Below, piece after piece: positions 1 through 10,000 of a stretch of DNA of 48,603 bases (its first letter is position 1; each line of letters opens with the position of its first letter). Below the pieces are notes generated by a model. The model worked only from the letters and a program-made list of their open reading frames with translations, had not been told where the DNA came from and made no database searches. A program made the translations under genes and the position numbers. Source of the DNA: Perkinsus olseni (lineage: Eukaryota; Perkinsozoa; Perkinsida); assembly GCA_013115125.1 (NCBI GenBank), contig JABANN010000236.1:1-48603 (forward strand). Direction: 5' to 3'.

Positions 1-2786
1 GTTGCAACTTCAGCAACTGCAACTTCATGAAGTTGCAACTGAAACCTTGAAGTTGAATTAGGTGCAAACCCTAGGTCGAATGTCATGAGGTCCCCAGGGC
101 CGCTCGAACCGGGTGGTACGAAACGTACTACACCAAATTCAGTATTGAACTGAACTCTTCGCCCTGGCTTCCACGACTCAGGAATTCTCACGGTGATATT
201 CCCACCATGATCGCTCCGCTCTGGACCAACTCTTTCCAGCTTCATCGTATCACCCCCACCTTGTGAGGTCTCTGTCCGCTGTGCCGGCTCGACTCTCCCT
301 CCACCGGGGAAAAGCGAGCCTGTGGCCGTGCTAGCAGTAGCTGAGCTTAAACGCCCACGACCATTGTGAGCACTCTCCCTTCTCTTCGTACTTGCCCCCG
401 ATACAGGGGTCTTAGTATCCACTTTCGTCTCTGGCAGCCGAGCCCCAGGGGCGAGTAGATCAGCCCAACTCCGGCCACTCTCAAACGGCAGAGTGCCATC
501 AACATCTTTGAACCCAGCCAGCCGATTTATATTCATTTTTTTACTATCCTTTCCCCCAGCATCCGTCGTCGCCTCCTGCTTTCTCCCACTCCCGCCACTG
601 GGCTCATCAGACGAAACAGTGCTCTCCTTCGTCTCGCCTTCCTTTGACAACTTCCTCGTCAACTCTTGATACCTCCTGATCTCAGAGCTAATCCCTCTTG
701 TGCTAACAATCAACTCTGCATCGCTCCGCTTGATATCTTTCATAACACCTCGCAACCGATCCGATAGGTTGGCCAAAGCCTTCTTCACTTCATCCATCGC
801 GTTGGCCCCCGACACCAGCGTGCCCAAATGATTTTGAATCGCACTATCAAACCTCCTTCGAGGAGATGCCGTACTGCCGCCGCCAGTGTGCTCCCCTCTT
901 GCCCGGCTAGCCACCCGATGCGCCTCCGTGCGCGCTTGCAGATCCGAAAGCGCCGAGGAATGGTCAGTGGCGTAGGCCGCCGATGAGTCTAGCATGCGTT
1001 GCAGTCTCGAGAGCCTCTCAACGACGCCGGTGGACACTCCGAGACTCTCGCTTGACAGGCCTATCTCCGACTTATGGGCTTCGATTTCCTTCACATACGC
1101 CGCGAGACGAGTCCGATTGCCCCCTGAGAAGCACTGCGGAGTACTTTGACTAAATTGAGCACAAGAGGCCACATCCTCTGCCCCATTTTATCACCATTCT
1201 CAGCGCCCGTTGGCTCGGTCGCTGGCCCTCTCGAGGATAAATTCTCTGTCGGTGGCTGTGCGGCATCCGAAGATGCTTCAGTACTGCCACCTCTCTTACC
1301 CTTCTTATTCGCCGACCCCTGCACGACGACGAACATTACGGGCAACCGAGCCACAACAAAAAATGGCATTCACTACCTCCGCTCCTGCTGGACCCGCTCC
1401 GGCCGAGCATGCTTTCCTTATCGCTGCAATAATGTCAGCTTTCTCTATGCACGTGGATATGTCGATCCCGCGAGCCTGTGATGAAGCATCATGACCCCCT
1501 CAGCCACTACTCAATAGCGTCCCACTTTTGCCATGGATTTCAATTTGGTAATGCTCACGGCTGCCAAGTCCAAGGTAACATCCTCCGACGGAGGGCTCAC
1601 ACCTGCAGCGGCCCAACAACTTTGATACCAATTGACCACAGCGTCGCAGCGACTACTACTTCCAGAAATGCTTTCAGACGGCGAATTCATCCCCGACGAG
1701 CTTGCTGCTGATGCTGCTGCCCCCCTTGGCACAACCCTCGGCCGCTTGGACGAGGGTTCCACCGGGGAAGGTTCTGACGTTAAAAACAGCTAGCCACCTC
1801 CACTCACGACCAGACATTTCACCTGGTATGCGCTTGAAGTTGCGAGGAGCTGAATGCCTTGCGTAAAAGTAGGCGTGGTCGAACCTGATAGCCTCCCTGC
1901 CTAGGGTCTCTTAATCGTCGCTGACTCACTTCACTTTCTTCTTTGGATCCGACAAGGTATCATAGGCAACTTTAACGCGATGGAACTGGTCCGTAGCTTG
2001 AGGCCCTCCTTTATCAGGATGGTACTTCAAACAGAGCCTAATGAGAGCAGCTGCTCCCTAGACTGCCCATAATCCCTCGGCCATGTTCACGGGCCTCGCT
2101 CACTCCCGTCACTCCGCGGTCCATACGGTTATATTCGTCGAAAGCAACAAAAATATAGACACAAATCATAGCGATGTGAGGAAAGCTACTTCGTTCCAAA
2201 TTTTCCGAATAAAAAGATGGCAGGGATATGCCGAGTATTCTATAACGCAGTGGCATGCTTCCAGTTTCACCTCATAGACTGGATTAACGACTCAGCCGTG
2301 GGGAAGTTGGAGGACTGTTCTACCGGTAATACACGGACTGTGTGACACCATTGAGATTCCCAGTTTGCGACGCTCAGCTCCACCTACATGCGCTACGATT
2401 TGCGGCTGTTGGCTGCGCCCTTCGGCAAAATTCGGAATGCTTAAATATCGATCAGTATCTTCGATGTCTCCCTACTGAGAGAATCTCCCGAAAAATTACC
2501 CGCGGAATGTTTATTTTGCACGGACTGTATGATGTATGTAACAGTACAGAGATGATTGGATATAGCAAATCGTGTTATTTTGTGGTTGCACCAAAGATAG
2601 ACTTGTAGCACTCTTCCCACCAAACTGAATACCAAAATTCCTTCAACTCCTCCCCTGTAATACCGCCCAGCTATACTACCTCCTGTAGCTCCTCTTCATG
2701 TCAGCCTGTGTCACCGTCCGAGCATTCACTTCGAGTACGTCGTAATGGTTTTGGCTCAGGTCTACTGCGCCGAGGTTCACTGCCAT
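1..2786 (-). CDS. J-domain (DnaJ/Hsp40) protein with SAP-like segment, 3' end cut by window
   Basis: Predicted Hsp70 cochaperone. I read seven exons: 2786-2680, 2037-1930, 1884-1808, 1773-1526, 1475-1377, 1318-1195 and 1123 to beyond position 1; all introns are GT-AG and keep frame. The J domain begins a few residues after the start ([20 protein letters not shown]), is interrupted by a 642-bp intron, then continues [11 protein letters not shown], so the HPD tripeptide needed to stimulate Hsp70 ATPase is present, followed by [12 protein letters not shown]. After it come a low-complexity Ser/Ala region, a segment [19 protein letters not shown] that resembles SAP/ARMET-like helices, a charged low-complexity region, and near the window edge a glycine-proline motif ([24 protein letters not shown]) of the kind repeated in many alveolate proteins. 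The last exon is open to position 1. Start ATG at 2784-2786 chosen because it lies just before the J domain. Divergent from the TPR gene. The J-domain call is firm; the SAP-like call is tentative. Confidence 0.82.
2038..2679 (-). other. Unusually long intron inside the J domain
   Basis: This 642-bp GT-AG intron separates the helix I/II part of the J domain from its HPD part. The other introns of the same gene are 34-71 bp, so this one has probably received an insertion. I see no recognisable gene, tRNA or terminal repeat in it; short open frames on both strands look random. Confidence 0.6.
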
Positions 2787-2894
2787 TTTCACCAGAAAGG
2801 ACAGGTTTCTTCTACGTATTCTCAGCCGTGGAGGAAGTGCAAGAGAAAGTAAGTGAGCAAGATACGATCCTCTTCGTGGCACTGTTTTTGCGAA
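2787..2894. promoter_or_regulatory. Divergent intergenic region between J-domain and TPR genes
   Basis: Only 108 bp separate the start codons of the minus-strand J-domain gene and the plus-strand TPR gene, so both promoters must lie here or overlap the coding ends. No TATA-like box or known spliced-leader acceptor can be named with confidence. A shared bidirectional promoter for two cochaperone-type genes is an inference from the arrangement. Confidence 0.4.
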
Positions 2895-3777
2895 ATGGAC
2901 TCAGTTGACTCGATAATAGAAACTAGTAAAGCTTACAAAGTTGATGCCAATGAGTACTAGCAGGGGATGGCTTTTTGAAGACGTTTCCAGCACGCTTATT
3001 TGTAGGTACTTTAAAACGGGCAATTACAAAAAGGCCCTCTTTAAGTACCATCTAGCCCTTAACCAATTACGAGGTAGTAGAGGGTGGACGGAGTGGGGAG
3101 GAAATAGTTTCTTGTAGTGCTGCGAGATCCCAAGGGACAGAAATCGGAGGCTGAGGCGATGGCGTCGATGGTGAGCCCCTCGGGGGAGGGGGCGCCCGTG
3201 CCGACGAGACCTGAAGACTTGGCCGACATCACGGAGTTGAAACGAACAATACATCTGAATATGGCCAACTGCTATTGGAAAGAGGAGAAGTACACAGGGC
3301 TTTAGTCGCAGTAGAAGGAAGCAGTGGCAGCTTAGGTTCAAGAAGGGCGTGGAGGCTGCGACTAGATCCATCGAATTACAACCTACTGTGAAGGCCTACT
3401 ATCGGAGAGCAGCAGCGTGGATTGGCAGAGGTACTCTTGTGCAACTACTCTTCTTATTGCGCCATACGCAGTGCAATAGCGTGAGCATGAGCGCTTGTTT
3501 CACTCGTTTCTTTCGACTCTCTTTGTCGACGTTGAAACAGCATTACATTGCTAGCACACCCGTGGCTGCCTCAGGAGACTACGATGCTGCTATGTCTGAC
3601 TTGAAGGAAGCTGCATCACTCGATCCGACGGACAGGTAGTGCCTTCCTCAGGAGCAGATCCGTATGGGTAGTGCTAGTAGGTCGGTGAAGGCTGAGATGG
3701 ATGTTGTTGAACGAAAGAGGAAAGCAGAAGTCGCCAGGCAACGGAAGCAGTTGGCTGGAATGTTCGGGCGGCCCTAG
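2895..3777 (+). CDS. Small TPR-repeat protein (immunophilin/cochaperone-like TPR domain)
   Basis: Six exons give a continuous frame of 183 codons plus stop: 2895-2953, 3006-3073, 3118-3289, 3336-3430, 3575-3635 and 3681-3777. The product starts MDSVDSIIETSKAYKVDANE and has three TPR-like helix pairs: EYFKTGNYKKALFKYHLAL, then LKRTIHLNMANCYWKEEKF with VEAATRSIELQPTVKAYYRR, then DYDAAMSDLKEAASLDPTD. It ends in a basic helix, ERKRKAEVARQRKQLAGMF. This is the layout of the TPR domain and C-terminal tail of FKBP-type and other Hsp90/Hsp70 cochaperones, but no isomerase domain is present, so it is a stand-alone TPR adaptor or a shortened relative. TPR domains of this type often bind the EEVD tail of Hsp70/Hsp90; that role is inferred. 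It is divergent from a J-domain gene, which suits a shared role in protein folding. Confidence 0.75.
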
Positions 3778-4037
3778 ACTGTGGTCTCATAAGATTCTCA
3801 AATGACTGTTCCTCCTGGAAGTGCCTTACACGGCGCGATTGATACTGAATCCTTTTCTGTGCGTCCGGCTTCGTATCTTTATGTATCCTTAGATGTGTTG
3901 AGTTGAAGATAATCGTGTTAATCGGATGTTTTGGTATTGCCTTCGTTACACGTAGGTTAACCTCGCAGGCCTAACTTCCATCGGATAGAATTGGGGCAGG
4001 TCATCCCCTTCGGGTGTGCAGTTCATAATTAACAAAA

Positions 4038-7000
4038 ATGCATTTGAAGAAGCTCACCATAAAAGGCTATAAGACTTATCGCGATCTCACCACAATAGTA
4101 GACCTTCACGCCGGGGTTAACGTATTCGTAGGACTCAATGGCAGCGGCAAGAGCAACATGTGAGGAACTGGTGAAGGTGTGGTATCATGCACCGTTGCAG
4201 ATTCTCGGCTATACGGTTCGCCCTCGGTGGGGACGGAGTGACCAAAGAACAGCAGCGTCGAGCGCTGCTGCACGAGAGTAGGTGGTCGGATGTTGCCAAG
4301 AATGCTCGTAATTAGTTGAATTAGGTGGTGGCCAGCAGGCCTCCTCTGCGTTTGTAGAGGTCACGTTTGATAACTCTGACGGGAGGATACCTGTGGATAA
4401 AGCGGAGGTTGTCCTGCGGCGGACCATCACCATCACCACCGACGTGTAGGCCTTCTAGAGGAATCCCATGCAGGCCTGGCGCGGTGGTAGGTACGAGTGG
4501 AACGGTAAGGAGGTGGCGAAGGCCGAGGTTGACAGCTGGCTGGAGGGCGCTGGAATCAGTAATAAACTTAACACGTAAGGGTAATCTGCAGGACTGTTCC
4601 CGAAGGAGTAGAGATGACGCAGGTACTGTATAGTAGAAAATGGCAAGGTGACGGCTCTGACTCAAATGTCCGACGCAAAACGGTTGGATCTCTTGAAGGA
4701 AGTATCGGGAGCTCATGTATATGATGTTCGGTGAGCCTAGGCTAGGGTCAAATATTATTTTGCATCATCCTCGTTGATGGGGCTGTAGTTTCTGGTAATT
4801 GCGTGATTTAACCCGACTCAGGCGTGCTGAATCGTTGGCTGTTTTGGAGACTACGAGGAAGAAGAGGGAGCATATAGCGGAGGTGATGAATGACATCAGA
4901 GGGAAACTTGATAGGCTTGATGAAGAACAGCAGGAGCTGCAAGAGTAGGCAACGAGCGACTCGGACTTGGCAGTTCCCTTGGTAGGGCACGGGCCCTCAC
5001 GCGCGAGAAGGTGGCAATAGAGAGTGTCATTGCTGACAGAGAGAAGAGGCAATATAGGGAGCGTATCAAGGAACTCGAGCGGCAGGTGGTAGACGCCACT
5101 GGATGATTGTCTGGGTCATCTCACATGTGCAGGCGTCTGAGGTCCTCGCCGATTTGCGAGGGGAGCGCGGTGTGATGACCGACATGTCGGCTGAGCTGGG
5201 AAGAGAAAAGTCTGCGGCGGAAGAATTGATGAAGGAGCTCAACGATACCTCGGGAAGATGTGACCGTCTTAGGGGAAGCCGAGGAGCCGTGACGGATTTG
5301 GCTTCTTCGACTGTCAGTGACAACCCTGTCGAAGCGCCGAGAGAAACTGTCTAGAGAGCACGCGGGACTCGCGGGCGCCTCTGAAGGCCTGGAGCACGCC
5401 GCTGAACAGAGTACTCTAACAGGGCCACGGAGAGACAGCATCCTGGCTGAAACAATAGGCACAGGGGAGATTGAAGAGCTACGGGGAAGACTCGAGGGAG
5501 CGAAGGAGGAGTTGAATGACGTGACCATCAGTCTTGAGGCGAAGAGAGCTGAGGTCCAGGGTGTAGAGGACGAGCAGGAGTAGGAACATTGAGTGGATCA
5601 ATTGTGGCGGTTACGCTATTGTATGCAGTTCCTTGCGGTCCGAGTTGGCTGTAATGAATGGAAAGCGCGAGAAGTTGGCTACCAAGAAAGGATCTGGCCC
5701 CAGGTGAGCATTGTTGAGTAATGATCCTCGTAGTTAGCCCAGATCATCCAAGACAATCTGCGGAGCTGCGACTCGTCGAGATCAGCAAAAATAACCAAAT
5801 ATTGAAATGGAAAAAATGACCCCGGCCCGATTCGAACGGACAACCTTCTGATCTGGAGTCAGATGCGCTACCGTTGCGCCACAGGGCCCGATGTTTGTGT
5901 TCACTGGCTACCTTTGACGTTCGTCTGTAGCATAGCCTCGTATAGGGCATCCGATCTGATTACGTGAGAGGCATCCTCTGATTGTCGAGCATGTTCATCT
6001 CGTAGTTACGCATCGGTGGAGGAGCGGAATGAATACCTATCGCAGAAGGTGGAGTCGAAGAGCAAACGCCTCGAGGAAGTCGAGGGAGTCTTGGAGAAGC
6101 AGACAGCTCAGATCGGCGAAGACCAGCAGGAAAGTGGGGCAACTGGGTGGATCATTTTCTCGTCGATTAATTGACATGTTTGGAAGACGTTTAACCTGTG
6201 GTTCGTCCTTTCTTAGTTGATCATGTTACCGCCGAGATTGCCCGACTCGAGGCAGAAAGTGAGGCGTACTCGAGGCAGGATAGTATGGCCGATATAGAAG
6301 CAACCGAAAGAGACATTACTGATACACAGAACAAGATAAGGGAGAAGACCAAGGTAGTACTCCGCCTAGACCTAGACGTTGCTCAACAGCACGGAGACTC
6401 CAATTATTCTTCATGGCCGATTCATGTGATCTACCCGTGACTTGGCTAGTGACGGTCTGGCCGTCGTGTCTCGAGCGGGTCTTCCGGAGTTATCGTTCGT
6501 ACCTGATTCGAGGCCATCGCCGGGTTGAGGGAACAAGAGAGCATACTTTCTAAAGAGCGGCAAGAATTGTTGGAAGCAGTCTGGCGAACAGCACCTCCTG
6601 CCGTACGAGAAGGGTGAGTCTTTAATGTCACGCTATCCTGATCGCGGGCCCCTCGAGGCTGGCCAGCAACGTGGCAGGTACACATGGCTGATGGAGTCTG
6701 GAATTGATGGCATTCATGGCTTGCTCATTGAGCATGTGGATATACTAGAAGTACCTCATCGAAAATATTTTTTGACGCTTCGGGGTTCATAGCATACGCA
6801 ACATCAATCCGCGATTGGTTGCTGCTCGCTATTCGGAATATACCAAGTATGAGCTGCTTTCAGCAATATCGTTTATGCGCGGAAGTCACGGGCGGTATAT
6901 CCCTGTTCAACGTTCTGGTGGAGAATGATGAAGTTGGGGAGGAGTGCCTCAATTTCATACGAGAGAAGCAAGCCGAGATAGGGAAGCCGTTGCGAATAAC

Positions 7001-10000
7001 CCTCACACCACTAGAGCAGGTGAGTGTGAGGACAGTGTGTTACTCACCAGGACAGTAGCAGGTCTCTGCCGCTCGCTGGAGGCACCTTTGGCTATCCAAT
7101 CGTGTTCAAGGTACGGGCCATTATCAATGATGTGGATTATCCCCGTGGTGAGTTACCGGACATCCTCCCGCTCATCGATGCTATTGAAAGCCCGGACTGG
7201 GCCCGGTGTGCTGTGGAACAGGTTTGGCGGAAGTAAGCTGTCCAGCCTCGAGTAAAGTTCGACTACGTAGCACATTTATATGGATGCACGCAATACTTAG
7301 CGGTATGCTTTGCTTTGGGCGTTAGAGGCTCTCGGTTCGAGTCTCGGCCAACTCCCTCTTCTCCCTGCCACAATTACACCGCACACGCAAATTGGGATTG
7401 CTAAGCACAGGTCTCGTTATTCGGATATCGTCTTTATCTCATCAGGCATGTACTCATCCCGGATCTTGAAATCGGTTCCAAGCTGGCGGACTTCCACCTA
7501 GACGGCGTTACAGAGAGCGGGGATACGATCACTTGGAAAGGTACCCTAGATCTCTCACGAACGCCAACCGATCCCATGTAGAAGTTAGGCCTGATGAAAG
7601 GTGGCTACATCGATCCTCGACGATACACAAGGCTACGAAACTGGTAGGATACCGCGAACCCTATTGGCACAAAGTGCTCTCCAAACCCCAGGTATCGAGC
7701 TGAGGATTTGGAAGAAGACCTGAGGAAAGTCGGAGATGCGATCGCTGAAGCCGAGGGAGAAGTCCGCCAACTGCGAACGACAGAAGCGGAGCTGAAGCAG
7801 CATCTAGTTGACCTCCGATTCACTGCCCAGACTCGCTTCAACGTAGGGTGGCCTCAGGCTACTGGCCTCTCCGATTCTCTCCTGTCGCTCCGCTGGCTCG
7901 CCCGGACCCTTCTGTGAGCTCAGGCCGAGAGTGCTCGAGTACGTCAGGCAAATGAGTGCCGAGAAGCCCTGCATGGGTTACGAAACTCCCTGGAGATTGC
8001 TTCAAAGTATGATAATAACAAGGGGAGGCGCGCGCGGATTGATGCGGACATTTTCTCATGAAGAACTCCGCCGTATCTGCCTCAGACTCAACCGCGAGTA
8101 CGAAGCCGAGAAGAAGCAGTTGAAGCTTGATATCGCTGCCATCAAGGCCGAGATCAGTGAGTTGCATCCCTTAGCTATAGGCTACCTCAGACATCCTCTG
8201 CTGCCACAGAAACGAAAAAGTTACCTCCCGGGGCCCTCACTGCCGCCGAAGCGCAGCAGCTGGAGAATGTCGAAGCAGAGATCAAAGAAAGGGAAGAGAG
8301 AATGGCGCAAATAGCCGAGTGAGCACACGTTCCCACCGGAGTGGATTATCACGCTGCTCTCCCATTCAGAGGTGCTGCGGAGCTTGCTGATGCCATTGCG
8401 AGGCTCCGAGCCAGAGAGTCCTTCCTTTCCGCCACGAGGATTCCATCCCTCCAGGATCAGCTCAAAGGTTTGGAGCTCAGTCATACCGATGCCGCCATGT
8501 CCCGGAGGGAACGAGAAAGGTGAGCATATTGGAATTAATTGATGTCCACCATGATTCCTTCATCAGGAGACAACAATGGCTGGCCGGAGAATTGGCCGAG
8601 ATAGAACAGGAGCTGGCGATATGTGAAGAACGGCGAGCTGAGTTGGAGGAGTCCACGGCTTCTAAGAGTAGTAGATGGTTACTGCCTCGGTAAGGATCTT
8701 GTCGGTGGCGAGCAGGCAAGTCGGTCGAGGGAATGGAAGAAGAAATAACGGAGTCCGAAAGAGCAATACTGAAACTTACCGAGACCTACGACGAGAAAAA
8801 AAACGAAATAGCCGAGTGAGCTCCCTAGCGGAAGAACAGAGTGGGCGGGCAGGCCCGATAGGGACGGTTTTGCCTCGGTGTAGTTACGAGGAGAGATTCA
8901 AGATCGCCGACGCGAAACTCGACGAGATCGTCACGGGGTTGTCGGGCAATGCTGAGCGGATTGAGGACGAGACCCGAAAAATCGGCCAGGTGGTTGTCCG
9001 TAATGCCTTTCTCGTTGGTCCTTTGTACTCGTTCAGGGAGTAACTATTCGTGAGCTGCAGAGGAGAGTGCTGGAGTGCAAAGCCGAGCTTGAGAAATATC
9101 CCCTTGTGAATAACAAGGCGATCGAACAGTAAGCTCGCTGACCCGTTCCCGTAGGGCCTGCGGGCTACCATCTACTCTCGGGCCATCATGCAGGGGATGG
9201 TGAATTAGGGCTGGGCGATATTCATCGGTGATAGGTTCTCGCAGTTCGACGTCCAGTACAAGGAGCTTATGCGGGGCCAGGATGAAATGGACCAAGGCCA
9301 GGTAGACCTCTTCGATCAGTCTAGGGACGTCTCCCGTCACTGGCCTCGATCTTTCGGCATAGTGGACCTGTAGCGCGCCGCCACTTGCCTAGGTTGCAAT
9401 CGATGAGCTCATAACCAAACTGGATGGAGAGAAGGACAACAACATCATCAAGAGCTTTGCGCAGATCAACGAGCACTTCGCGGCGACATTCAGAGAGCTG
9501 GTGAGGACCATGCCCACTTGCGGCTCTCCCGATAAGCTTTGGTAGGTCCCAACCGGCGCTGCCAAAATGAAGCTCTTGAAACGTGATCCAGGGTTGGAGG
9601 ACGAAAGGGAAGACGACGAAGAAGAGCACGAACTTGGTGCTGCCGCCACAGTGGATGAGAAGTAGGCCGCCAGTTTCGGGATGGGGTGCCTCCCTCATGT
9701 GCATCGTCGCTACGGTTCGCCCACCAGAGTGATGTGACACGGTACCAACTCCCGAAAAAAAGGGCACGGAAGATTCTTCCTCCGAGAGACACGAAAATTC
9801 TGATGGATTTTTGAAAACGCCGCATTATCGTCTCATTGGTGTGGTATTTGTCCATGTGAAATGCGATATTGAAACATGACATAAGCATGAAAAATTGTAT
9901 GAGGGGGGGGGGGCAGAAATCGCACCGTTGTGATGACAACTGATGATAGTATTGCCAGCTCCCTATAATTTGGGCAGCAAGCGATTGGATCCACTGCATG

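Noticed and set aside
18-37. 20-bp palindrome TGCAACTTCATGAAGTTGCA at the window start
   Set aside because: It lies in a repetitive GTTGCAACTT-like stretch that reads through as coding sequence of the J-protein exon. Too little flank is visible to call it a separate element.
2739-2759. Stretch GTCGTAATGGTTTTGGCTCAG, similar to the Perkinsus/dinoflagellate spliced leader
   Set aside because: It lies inside the J-domain coding exon on the opposite strand, lacks a following snRNA-like donor context, and differs from the spliced leader at several positions. Chance similarity to coding sequence is enough to explain it.
4367-4633. Open frames overlapping SMC3 exons in other frames
   Set aside because: They are shadows of the SMC3 reading frame; the in-frame exons with GT-AG borders give the conserved SMC3 sequence.
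7331-7352. tRNA T-arm-like GGTTCGAGTCTC in an SMC3 copy 1 intron
   Set aside because: One T-stem mismatch, and no matching 5' acceptor, D arm or anticodon arm in the 80 nt upstream. It does not form a cloverleaf.
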